DNA of 64,000 nt, from assembly GCA_020831775.1 (NCBI GenBank), contig JAFIFZ010000035.1, positions 25,901-89,900 on the forward strand, in the 5' to 3' direction. The notes beneath the pieces were generated by a model. It made no database searches, was not told the origin of the DNA, and worked only from the letters and a program-made list of their open reading frames with translations. Below are positions 50,090 to 58,184 of this stretch, piece after piece. A program made the translations under genes and the position numbers. The stretch comes from Phycisphaerales bacterium. GTDB taxonomy: Bacteria; Planctomycetota; Phycisphaerae; Phycisphaerales; UBA1924. Position 1 is the first letter of the stretch. Each line of letters starts with the position of its first letter.

Positions 50090-53062
50090 GTGGTATTTTC
50101 CGAGCCGCTGTGGCTTGCGTTTGCGTTGTTGGCGATTCCCGCGGCGCTGCTGGCGGTGAAGTGGTTTGCGTCGATGAGCCCGGCGCGGCGGTGGGTGTCG
50201 GCGTTTATCCGCGCCTCGCTGATTGTGCTGATCGCGTTGCTTCTGGCGGGGGCGAACCGTGTGCAGCAGAGCGACCGCCTCGCGGTGGTCGCGGTGATCG
50301 ACGCGTCGCAGTCGGTGCGTGCGTATTACGACGCGGGCGTGGGGGACGACGGGCGGCCGATCGACCCGCTGACGGCCGCACGCTCGTGGCTGCGGGCGGC
50401 TTCTGAGGATGCGAAGGCTGACGACCTGCTGGGGGTTGTGGTGTTCGACGCGCGTCCGCACGCGATCGCGGCGCCGACGACGCCCGGCAGCGCGTTGGGG
50501 CGTTCGTTCGAGACGTCCAGCGCCGAGGGGACCGACATCGCCGAGGCGATGCGCCTCGGAGCGGCGTTGATCCCGCCCGACGCGGCTGGGCGGCTGGTGC
50601 TGATCTCGGACGGCAACGAGACGCAGGGTGACGCGAGGCGGGCGGCTGGTGAGCTGGGCGGCTCCGACGGGCTGCGTGTGCCTGTGGATGTTGTGCCGCT
50701 AGTCTACCGGGTGCAGCGTGAGGTGATCGTCGAGGGGGTGGATGTGCCGCCGAGGGCGCCCACGCGCTCGACGGTGACGGCGCGCGTGAACATTCGGTCG
50801 ACGCATTCGACCTCCGGGACGCTGCGGCTTTTCCGCGAGGGTCGGGAGATCGACATCAGCGGGGGCGCCGATGGGCGGGGACGGCGGATCTCGCTCGAGG
50901 CGGGGATGAACACCGAGCTCGTCGAGGTGACGCTGCCCGACGACAGCCTGCACCGGTTCAGAGCGGTGTTCGAGCCCGACACGGTCGACGGTCGTCTGGA
51001 CGACACAAATCTTGCCAACAACATCGCCGAGGGGTTCACGCTGACGCCCGCGGAGGGTTCGGTGCTGATCGTCGACGGTGTTGGCCGGGGCGAGCAGACG
51101 GGCGCCGGTGCGATCCTTGCCGAGACGCTGCGTGAGAATGAGCTGCGTGTGGAACTGGTGGCGCCCGACGCGATGCCTCGGGACATGCTGGAGCTGCAGC
51201 GGTTCGATGTGGTGATCCTGCAGAATGTGCCGGCGGAAGATGTGCCGCCTGCGGCGCAGCGTGCGCTGGTGTCTTTCGTGCGTGATCTCGGGGGCGGGCT
51301 GGTGATGAGCGGGGGGCGTGACTCGTTCGGCCCGGGCGGATGGCAGGGCTCGGCGATCGAGCCGATTCTGCCTGTGCGTTTGGATCTGCCCGAGCAGATG
51401 ATCCAGCCCGAGGCTGCGGTGGTGTTCATCATCGACCGCTCGGGCTCGATGAGCGCGGGGATCATGGGCTCTTCGCGGAACCGGCAGCAGGTGGTCAACG
51501 AGGCGACGGCGATGTCGATCCAGATGCTCGACGACAACGATCTCGTCGGTGTGATCGCGTTCGACAGCCGCGCGGATGTGATCCAGCCTCTTGCGCCGAA
51601 CACCGACAAGGACAGGCTCGCGTCGAAGGTGATGGGGATCGCGCCGATGGGGGGGACGGACCTTTTGCCCCCGATGCGCGAGGCGATGCGACAGCTTAAC
51701 GCGGTGGACGCGAAGCTGAAGTACTGCATCGTGCTGTCGGACGGGATCTCGATGAACGCGTCGATGCTGCCCCCGCTGGCGGCGGAGATGAACCGGCAAG
51801 GGATCACCGTGACCTCGATCGCGGTGGGCGACGACGCGGACCGGGATCTGTTGCGCGGGATCGCCGATGAGGGCGGGGGCGAGTTTTACTATGTGTTCAA
51901 CGCGAACGATGTGCCGCGGGTGTTCCTGCGGACGATCCGGATCGTGCGTCAGCCGCTGATCCGCGAGCAGCCTTTCCAGCCGGTTTTGCGTTCGGGTGCG
52001 AGCCCGCTGGTGAGCGGTTTGGAGACGCCCCCGGCTCTGCAGGGGCTTGTGCTGACGCAGCGGCGGGACGACCCGATGGTGGTCGATTCGATCCTGGCGC
52101 CTGACGGGGAGCCGGTGCTGAGCCAGTGGAACGCGGGGCTCGGGCAGGTCGTGGCGTTTACCTCTGATGCGCACGGGGAGTGGAGCCGCGACTGGATGGG
52201 TTGGGGCGGCTATTCGACGATGTGGACCAACATCGTGCGCTCGATCTCGCGGAGCGAGGCGGGCGGGGCGAACTTCTCTGTGGACACCGAGGCGTCGGGC
52301 GGGCGGCTGGCGATCCGCGTTGAGGGGACGGACGCTGAAGGCTCGCCCCTGGATCTGCTCGATATGCCGGCGGTGGTGGTCTCACCGACTGGCGAGCGTC
52401 GCGAGGTGCGGCTGTCGCAGGTCGGGCCGGGGCGGTACGAGGGGAGCGTTGAGGCGGGTGACCCAGGCAACTACATCGTGATCGCGCGGCCCGAAGATCG
52501 CGGCCAGCCGATCGCGTCGGTGATCGGCGGGGCGACGGTGGCGGGGGGGATCGAGTTCCGGCGCTTGCGATCGGATTCGGCGCTGCTGGACGACATCGCC
52601 GAGCGGACGGGCGGACGCAGGCACTCGATGGAGGCGCCGCAGGACGCGAGGCTGTTCGACCGGACGGGGATCGAGCCCCGGCGGGCGCTGCTCCCCCTGT
52701 GGCAGACGCTGCTGTTCTGGGCGCTGGTGTTCTTCATGCTGGATGTCGCGACGCGTCGGATTGCGTGGGACCGGTACTTCGACGGCTCGGGCGGGATCCT
52801 GAAGATCGGGGCGGCGGCGTCGAAACGCGAGCAACGCCGCGCGCAGAAGCAGCAGGCGGAGATCGAGCGCCGGACGGCCGCCGCGAGGCGGTCGAGGCGG
52901 AAGACGCCCGAGCCCGAGCCCGCGGCGGCAAAGGCCGGCAAGAAGCCCGCTCAGGCCAAGCCGATCCCCGAGAAAGCGGACGGCAAGGGCGAGAAGGCGG
53001 ACGACGGCGGTCTGCTCGCCGCCAAGAAGCGGGCGGGCGATCGGTACAAGGGTCTGGACTGA
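50090..53062 (+). CDS. Membrane protein with two VWA domains and an amidotransferase-like domain
   Basis: 990 residues. Two N-terminal membrane segments (~7-24, ~39-55), a first VWA domain starting A-V-I-D-A-S-Q-S-V (metal site Asp71), a class I glutamine amidotransferase-like region (~323-430, V-L-I-V-D-G and V-M-S-G-G-R-D-S-F-G-P-G-G-W), a second VWA domain with D-R-S-G-S (449-453), a beta-rich part and a C-terminal membrane segment (~873-890) with a Lys/Ala-rich cytoplasmic tail. GTG start 3 bases after the coiled-coil gene. Such proteins go with MoxR ATPases in complex maturation or envelope stress; no MoxR gene is in the window. Confidence 0.85.
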   Translation: MVFSEPLWLAFALLAIPAALLAVKWFASMSPARRWVSAFIRASLIVLIALLLAGANRVQQSDRLAVVAVIDASQSVRAYYDAGVGDDGRPIDPLTAARSWLRAASEDAKADDLLGVVVFDARPHAIAAPTTPGSALGRSFETSSAEGTDIAEAMRLGAALIPPDAAGRLVLISDGNETQGDARRAAGELGGSDGLRVPVDVVPLVYRVQREVIVEGVDVPPRAPTRSTVTARVNIRSTHSTSGTLRLFREGREIDISGGADGRGRRISLEAGMNTELVEVTLPDDSLHRFRAVFEPDTVDGRLDDTNLANNIAEGFTLTPAEGSVLIVDGVGRGEQTGAGAILAETLRENELRVELVAPDAMPRDMLELQRFDVVILQNVPAEDVPPAAQRALVSFVRDLGGGLVMSGGRDSFGPGGWQGSAIEPILPVRLDLPEQMIQPEAAVVFIIDRSGSMSAGIMGSSRNRQQVVNEATAMSIQMLDDNDLVGVIAFDSRADVIQPLAPNTDKDRLASKVMGIAPMGGTDLLPPMREAMRQLNAVDAKLKYCIVLSDGISMNASMLPPLAAEMNRQGITVTSIAVGDDADRDLLRGIADEGGGEFYYVFNANDVPRVFLRTIRIVRQPLIREQPFQPVLRSGASPLVSGLETPPALQGLVLTQRRDDPMVVDSILAPDGEPVLSQWNAGLGQVVAFTSDAHGEWSRDWMGWGGYSTMWTNIVRSISRSEAGGANFSVDTEASGGRLAIRVEGTDAEGSPLDLLDMPAVVVSPTGERREVRLSQVGPGRYEGSVEAGDPGNYIVIARPEDRGQPIASVIGGATVAGGIEFRRLRSDSALLDDIAERTGGRRHSMEAPQDARLFDRTGIEPRRALLPLWQTLLFWALVFFMLDVATRRIAWDRYFDGSGGILKIGAAASKREQRRAQKQQAEIERRTAAARRSRRKTPEPEPAAAKAGKKPAQAKPIPEKADGKGEKADDGGLLAAKKRAGDRYKGLD

Positions 53063-53131
53063 GGCTCGGATCGAGGCCTAGGCGTTACCGACAGGGGGTC
53101 GGTCTGGCTCTCGGGGGGCATAGTTTGCGGT

Positions 53132-53137
53132 TACTAT
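53132..53137 (+). promoter_or_regulatory. Candidate -10 element of a leaderless promoter (QueC-like gene)
   Basis: TACTAT ends 7 bases before the ATG at 53145, with no Shine-Dalgarno. Confidence 0.5.
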
Positions 53138-53144
53138 CTTGGGT

Positions 53145-53765
53145 ATGCCCGAGGCTCCTTCGTCAATCCGGTCGATGATCCTGCACGATGGCGGGCTGGC
53201 CTCGCTTGTTGCGACGATTGTCGAGTCTGAGCGGGCGTCGGCCTCCAAGTCGATGGGCCCCCCGGTGCTCTGGTGCGATGCGTCTGGGCCGATGGCCGAG
53301 GCGGTGCGGCGTCAGGCGGGCGTGTACGGGCTCGAAGTGGTCGAGGGGCGGCCCTATCCGGCAGAAGTGACCGGCGAGGGGGAGCGGATGACGCTGCGGC
53401 TGCTGGCCGCGGGGTTTGACTCGGCGCGTCTGGGATGCACGCGGGTCGTCTGGCCGGTGCAGCTTGGCGGGGCGGAGGGCGACGGGCCGGATCTGGATGA
53501 TCTGGCGTGCCATGTCGACCGGGCGCTCCTGGTTTCGCGGCTGATCGGGCTTGAGGCCCGGACGCACGGGTCGCCGGGGATCGAGATCTCGACGCCGCTG
53601 CTGGACATCAGCGACGCGCAGCTCGCCGATCTGGCGATGGACATGGCTGCGCCGGTGCAGGCGTGCTGGTGGTACGAGGCTGGGATGCGGGGCGAGGAGC
53701 CTGCGCGTGCGGAGCTTGACCGCTGGACGCCCCGGCTGAAAGCGTTCGGGTGGGTCGGGGGGTAG
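53145..53765 (+). CDS. QueC-like protein lacking catalytic and zinc residues
   Basis: 206 residues. The layout follows 7-cyano-7-deazaguanine synthase (QueC): a nucleotide-binding loop near the start, R-M-T-L-R-L-L-A-A-G-F-D-S-A-R-L-G in the middle and I-E-I-S-T-P-L-L-D-I-S-D-A-Q-L-A near the end. However, the PP-loop S-G-G-x-D-S is replaced by H-D-G-G-L-A-S, and the zinc cysteines (C-G-x-C-x-x-C) are missing, leaving only C-W-W-Y. It is unlikely to make preQ0. It stands 117 bases before the Anbu cluster on the same strand. Family assignment is by eye and moderate. Confidence 0.6.
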   Translation: MPEAPSSIRSMILHDGGLASLVATIVESERASASKSMGPPVLWCDASGPMAEAVRRQAGVYGLEVVEGRPYPAEVTGEGERMTLRLLAAGFDSARLGCTRVVWPVQLGGAEGDGPDLDDLACHVDRALLVSRLIGLEARTHGSPGIEISTPLLDISDAQLADLAMDMAAPVQACWWYEAGMRGEEPARAELDRWTPRLKAFGWVGG

Positions 53766-53881
53766 TCGGACCCAGCGAGGTCGGCTTTCCGTCGGGTTCT
53801 CCGGCGGGGATTTCATGAGTTGAAGCGGTGCATCGAGCTTTGTCTCGCAGACGGCGCTCGTTCCCCTATGATGTGATCTCT

Positions 53882-55381
53882 ATGGATTTTCGTGGCTACG
53901 ACACAGGCGGCTTTCACGACGAGATGTTCCTGCCCGACGGGACGCCGAGGCCAGGGTCTCGGCTCTTGGTCGAGCGGGTCGAGGCGCTGTTGGACGGGGA
54001 CCTGCCTCGGCGTCATCAGGCGGCCGAACGCGCCCTGATCAACATGGGGATCACCTTCAATGTGTACGGGGGTGAGGACGCCGACGAGAAGATCTTCCCT
54101 TTCGACATCATCCCGCGGATCATCGAGCCGGCGGAGTGGGCGCCGATCGAGCGGGGGCTGGCGCAGCGGATCACGGCGCTGAATCTGTTCATCGACGATG
54201 TGTACGGGAGTCGGCGGATCGTCGAAGACGGTGTTGTGCCGCTCGAGCTGATCGAGTCGTGCCCCGCGTACCGGAGAGAGTGCGAGGGCCTTGAGCCCCC
54301 CGGGGGCGTCTGGTGCCACATCACGGGGACGGACCTGGTCCGCGACGGTACGGGGCGTTTCCATGTGCTGGAGGACAACCTGCGTTGCCCTTCGGGCGTG
54401 TCGTATGTGATCGAGAACCGCCAGATCCTCAAGCGGACCTTCCCGCACGTGTTTCGCGCTTCGAATGTTCGTCCGGTCGACGACTACTGCATCCGGCTGC
54501 TTGAGGCGCTGCAGCGTCTGGCGCCGCACCGCGAGGCGCCGACGGTGGTGCTGCTGACGCCGGGGCCGTTCAACTCGGCGTACTTCGAGCACGCGTTTCT
54601 TGCGCAGCAGATGGGGATCGAGCTGGTCGAGGGCGGCGACCTGTTCACGCAGGGGAGCATGGTCTTCATGCGTACGACGCGCGGGCCTCGGCGCGTGGAT
54701 GTGATCTACCGGCGGATCGACGACGACTTCATCGACCCGCAGGTCTTCCGGCCCGATTCGGTGCTGGGCGTTCCGGGGCTGATGGAGGCGTACCGGGCGG
54801 GGCGCGTCGCGATGGCGAACGCGCCGGGGACGGGCGTCGCCGACGACAAGGTGATCTACGCGTTTGTGCCGGAGATCATCCGGTACTACCTCGATCAGGA
54901 CCCGATCCTGCCGAATGTCGAGACCTACCTCTGCTGGCGCAAGAAGGACCTCTCGTATGTGCTGGAGCACCTCGACGAGCTTGTGGTCAAGCCCGCGGGC
55001 GAGTCGGGCGGGTACGGGATGCTGATCGGCCCTCACTCGACGCGGGAGGAGCAGGCGGAGTTTGCCGAGAAGATCCGGGCGAACCCTCGGAACTACATCG
55101 CGCAGCCGACGCTGTCGCTGAGCCGCGCGCCGGTGATCGTGGGGGATGAGTTTGAAGGGCGGCATGTGGATCTCCGGCCGTTCATCCTGCACGGTCCGGA
55201 GCCTTACATTCTGCCGGGCGGCCTGACGCGGGTGGCGCTGCGGAAAGGCTCGCTTGTGGTGAACTCGTCGCAGGGCGGCGGGAGCAAGGACACCTGGGTG
55301 CTTGAGAGCGAGCCGGACGCGAGTATCTCGTTCGTTGACGCGTCGGTGATGCCGCCGGCGGCGGGGGACATGGACAACTGA
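53882..55381 (+). CDS. Circularly permuted ATP-grasp protein (type 2), Anbu cluster
   Basis: 499 residues. The N-terminus Y-D-T-G-G-F-H-D-E-M-F and blocks N-V-Y-G-G, F-P-F-D-I-I-P-R, L-E-D-N-L-R-C-P-S-G-V-S-Y, V-Y-G-S-R and K-P-A-G-E-S-G-G-Y-G-M match the circularly permuted ATP-grasp family, predicted peptide-bond-forming ligases. It always travels with alpha-E proteins and often with Anbu and transglutaminase-like proteins. Start at ATG 53882, preceded by TATGAT (53867-53872) 9 bases earlier and no Shine-Dalgarno. The next gene overlaps by one base (TGATG). It contains one of the rare ACGT sites (54447-54450). Confidence 0.85.
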   Translation: MDFRGYDTGGFHDEMFLPDGTPRPGSRLLVERVEALLDGDLPRRHQAAERALINMGITFNVYGGEDADEKIFPFDIIPRIIEPAEWAPIERGLAQRITALNLFIDDVYGSRRIVEDGVVPLELIESCPAYRRECEGLEPPGGVWCHITGTDLVRDGTGRFHVLEDNLRCPSGVSYVIENRQILKRTFPHVFRASNVRPVDDYCIRLLEALQRLAPHREAPTVVLLTPGPFNSAYFEHAFLAQQMGIELVEGGDLFTQGSMVFMRTTRGPRRVDVIYRRIDDDFIDPQVFRPDSVLGVPGLMEAYRAGRVAMANAPGTGVADDKVIYAFVPEIIRYYLDQDPILPNVETYLCWRKKDLSYVLEHLDELVVKPAGESGGYGMLIGPHSTREEQAEFAEKIRANPRNYIAQPTLSLSRAPVIVGDEFEGRHVDLRPFILHGPEPYILPGGLTRVALRKGSLVVNSSQGGGSKDTWVLESEPDASISFVDASVMPPAAGDMDN

Positions 55382-56382
55382 TGCTCAGCCGCGTTGCGAA
55401 CTCGATCTACTGGATGTGCCGCTACCTCGAGCGTGCGGAGAATGTGGCTCGCTTCATCGATGTGAACATGCACCTGATGCTGGACCTGTCGGTGGAGTCG
55501 GCGTCGCAGTGGGGGCCGCTGGTGACGACGACGGGGGGCGAGGCGCTCTTCCGCGAGCGTTACGGCGAGGACGCGGCGACGCAGGAGAATGTGCTCCAGT
55601 TCCTGATGCTGGACCGGGAGAATGTCAACTCGATCGCTTCGTGCGTGCGCGCGGCGAGGGAGAACGCGCGGTCGGTTCGCGACAGCATCTCTTCGGAGAT
55701 GTGGGAGTTGATCAACCGGATGCACCTTCGTGTGGCGAACGCCACCACCATCAGCGACCTTATGGAAGTGCCCTACGAGTTCCTCGCGGATATCCGTGAG
55801 ACGAGCCATCTTTTCCTCGGGATGGCCGAGAGCACGATGTCGCACAACGAGGCGTGGCACTGGGCGAGGCTGGGGCGGTCGATCGAGCGGGCGGACCAGA
55901 CCTCGCGGATCGTGGATGTGAAGTACTACTTCGTGCTGCCGACTTTGGAGTATGTGGGCACGCCCTACGACACGCTGCACTGGGCGGCGCTCCTGAAGTC
56001 CGCGACGGCGTTTGAGATGTACCGCAAGAAGTACCCGCGGATCACGCCGCAGCGGGTGACGGAGTTTTTGATTCTGGACCGTGAGTTTCCGCGTTCGGTG
56101 CACCACTGCGTGATCTGCGCGGAGGAGTCGCTGCATGCGATCACGGGTTCGCCCGTGGGCACCTTCCACAACGCGGCGGAGCAGCGTCTTGGGCGTCTGC
56201 GTTCGGATCTTGATTTCGCACGGATCGATGAGATCATCGCGGTCGGGCTGCACGAGTATCTCGACAGCATCCAGGGCCGTCTGATCGAGACGGGTGCCGC
56301 GATTTTCGATACTTTCATTGCGGTGAAGCAGGAGCCGCAGAGCGGCGTCTCGCGTCAATCTTCCGGAGGCTCGGGTTCATGA
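55381..56382 (+). CDS. Alpha-E domain protein, Anbu cluster
   Basis: 333 residues, all-alpha, starting M-L-S-R-V-A-N-S-I-Y-W-M-C-R-Y-L-E-R-A-E-N, the diagnostic alpha-E opening; later W-A-R-L-G-R-S-I-E-R-A-D-Q-T-S-R and E-F-L-I-L-D-R-E-F-P-R-S-V. Partner of the circularly permuted ATP-grasp ligase; function unproven, proposed to act with it in making or attaching a short peptide. Overlaps both neighbours (TGATG before, ATGA after), so the cluster is one coupled operon. Confidence 0.88.
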   Translation: MLSRVANSIYWMCRYLERAENVARFIDVNMHLMLDLSVESASQWGPLVTTTGGEALFRERYGEDAATQENVLQFLMLDRENVNSIASCVRAARENARSVRDSISSEMWELINRMHLRVANATTISDLMEVPYEFLADIRETSHLFLGMAESTMSHNEAWHWARLGRSIERADQTSRIVDVKYYFVLPTLEYVGTPYDTLHWAALLKSATAFEMYRKKYPRITPQRVTEFLILDREFPRSVHHCVICAEESLHAITGSPVGTFHNAAEQRLGRLRSDLDFARIDEIIAVGLHEYLDSIQGRLIETGAAIFDTFIAVKQEPQSGVSRQSSGGSGS

Positions 56383-57119
56383 CCTTTTGTATCGGCATCC
56401 GGGTCGAGACCGGGCTTGTGGCTGTCGCGGACACGCGGATCACCAGCGGGTCTGAATACATCACCGCGAGAAAGATGACGCTGCACCAGCACGGGCCTCA
56501 CTCGATGTTCGTGACGACCTCGGGGCTGCGTGCCGCCAGGGACAAGGCGCTGACCTACTTCGAGGATGTGATCGAGGCGAAGGACGAGACCTTCGATCGG
56601 CTGTACAAGGCGGTGAACGCGTTCGGGGAGCAGATCCGGCGCGTGGCGAGGGAGGACAAGGAAGCGCTGGCGGAGGCCGGGCTGCCTTTCAACCTGCACG
56701 CGCTGGTGGGAGGACAGTTTGAGAACGACAGCGAGCACAAGCTGTACATGATCTATCCCCAGGGCAACTGGGTCGAGGTGAGCCGGGGGTCGCCGTACTT
56801 TGTGATCGGTGAGGGGCGTTACGGCAAGCCGCTGCTGCACCGTGCGCTGACCTACGAGTCGAGCATCGAGGACGCTCTGAAGGCCGGGTTTATCGCCTTC
56901 GACGCGACCAGGGCGAGCGCGTCGGATGTTGACTACCCGATCGATGTTGTGGTGTACCGGCGCGATACTTACCGGATGGCCGAGCACCGCTACAACGAAG
57001 AGGACACGCGCGAGCTCTCGGCGTGGTGGCACGAGCGGGTCGTCAATGCGTTCCGCGAGGCGCCCAACGGGTGGTCGAAGACCGTGCTCGACAAGCTCGA
57101 CGCAGACGGGGGGAGGTGA
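56379..57119 (+). CDS. Anbu (ancestral beta-subunit) proteasome-like protease
   Basis: 246 residues of the Anbu/bacterial proteasome homologue family. After Met removal the N-terminal nucleophile is Thr2 in T-F-C-I-G-I-R; the supporting Asp (V-A-D-T-R) and Lys (A-R-K-M-T-L) of the Ntn-hydrolase site are present. Known Anbu proteins form open helical rings and are cytoplasmic; substrates are unknown. Nearly always clustered with the ATP-grasp, alpha-E and transglutaminase-like genes, as here. Overlaps the alpha-E gene by 4 bases and is followed 2 bases later by the transglutaminase-like gene. Confidence 0.9.
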   Translation: MTFCIGIRVETGLVAVADTRITSGSEYITARKMTLHQHGPHSMFVTTSGLRAARDKALTYFEDVIEAKDETFDRLYKAVNAFGEQIRRVAREDKEALAEAGLPFNLHALVGGQFENDSEHKLYMIYPQGNWVEVSRGSPYFVIGEGRYGKPLLHRALTYESSIEDALKAGFIAFDATRASASDVDYPIDVVVYRRDTYRMAEHRYNEEDTRELSAWWHERVVNAFREAPNGWSKTVLDKLDADGGR

Positions 57120-57121
57120 GC

Positions 57122-58006
57122 GTGCTCATCGATATCCGCCACGAGATCCGGTATGTCTACGAGCGCCCGGTCTTCGTCGAACCTCTGACGGTGCGTCTGA
57201 CGCCCAGGAGTGACGCGGCGCAGCGGCTGCTCTCGTTTTCGATGCGGGTCGACCCGGATCCCTCCGGCCTGACACGGACGACCGAGCACGACGGCGTGGA
57301 GGCGAGCATGCTCTGGTTCGACGGGGCGCACGCGTCGCTGCGGATCGAGGCGAGGTCGCGAGTGCGGACCGATCGGGACAACCCGTTCGACTGGATCATC
57401 ACCGACGAGGGGGCGGCGAGCCTGCCCGCGAGTTACACGCCCGGCCAGGCCGCGTCGCTGGCGCCGATGCTCGTGCCGGTGGAAGATGACAACGCCGACG
57501 CGGTTGTTCGGTGGGCGGAGCGTCTTGCCGATCAGTCGGAGCGTTCGCCCGCGGCGTTTCTCAACTTGCTGACCGAGAGGATCCACGCGGAATGGGCGAT
57601 GATCGGACGCGAGGATGGAGATCCCTTTGCGCCGTCGCATTCGCTTGAGCAGAAGCGTGGTGCGTGCCGTGATGTGACGATGCTGTTTGTGGCGGCCTGC
57701 CGCGGCCAGGGTCTCGCGGCGAGGTTCGTGAGCGGGTACTCGGTGCACCACCCGCCCGAGACGCTCCGGCAGGAACTGCACGCGTGGGCGGAGGTGTATC
57801 TGCCCGGGGCGGGGTGGCGCGGGTACGACCCGAGCCTGGGGCTCGCGGTCGCCGACGGGCATGTGGCGATCTGCTCAGCGCCCGATCACCGGCTGGCGGC
57901 GCCGATCAGCGGGTCGTACCGGGGGACGGGCGTGGGGTCGACGATCAAGTACGAGATCGACCTGTCCGTGGTTGATCCCGGTGAGGACGGCAAGGGGCGG
58001 GGGTAG
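57122..58006 (+). CDS. Transglutaminase-like cysteine protease, Anbu cluster
   Basis: 294 residues. N-terminal beta domain (I-R-H-E-I-R-Y-V-Y) typical of bacterial transglutaminase-like proteins, then the catalytic triad: Cys182 in K-R-G-A-C-R-D-V, His220 in H-A-W-A-E-V-Y-L and Asp236 in G-Y-D-P-S-L-G. GTG 57122 with GGAGG 5 bases upstream is preferred to GTG 57116, which would overlap that site. Probably hydrolyses or transfers a peptide made by the ATP-grasp ligase of the same operon. Length and motifs are normal. Confidence 0.85.
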   Translation: MLIDIRHEIRYVYERPVFVEPLTVRLTPRSDAAQRLLSFSMRVDPDPSGLTRTTEHDGVEASMLWFDGAHASLRIEARSRVRTDRDNPFDWIITDEGAASLPASYTPGQAASLAPMLVPVEDDNADAVVRWAERLADQSERSPAAFLNLLTERIHAEWAMIGREDGDPFAPSHSLEQKRGACRDVTMLFVAACRGQGLAARFVSGYSVHHPPETLRQELHAWAEVYLPGAGWRGYDPSLGLAVADGHVAICSAPDHRLAAPISGSYRGTGVGSTIKYEIDLSVVDPGEDGKGRG

Positions 58007-58184
58007 GTCCCGGCGGGGCTCTGGAGCTCGAAACCAGAGGGCGCGATCCTTTGGGGCGGCGGTGTTTACACAACATTCTTGTTCGCTGGATGGCCGCTTC
58101 CCCTGAATCCGGTAGTGTAAGTGGTGGCCGCGGACTCTGGAAGAGTCTGTTGTCCGGAATTGGGGTCGCGAGAGGAGATTATTC
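58007..58184. other. Intergenic region after the Anbu cluster
   Basis: 178 bases without a gene. A 6-base-pair hairpin (CTCTGG ... CCAGAG, 58019-58039) stands 13 bases after the transglutaminase gene and could end the Anbu transcript, although no T tract follows. A purine-rich GGAGAT before the ATG at 58185 serves the dockerin gene. Confidence 0.4.

Noticed and set aside
46952..50461. Minus-strand open frame of more than 1,100 codons
   Set aside because: It lies antisense to trpD frames and the coiled-coil gene, is rich in Arg/Pro/His/Leu as expected of a GC-rich shadow, and shows no family motif.
53828..53881. Upstream start for the ATP-grasp protein
   Set aside because: Adds Arg-rich residues unlike the family; ATG 53882 fits the family start and the TATGAT signal.
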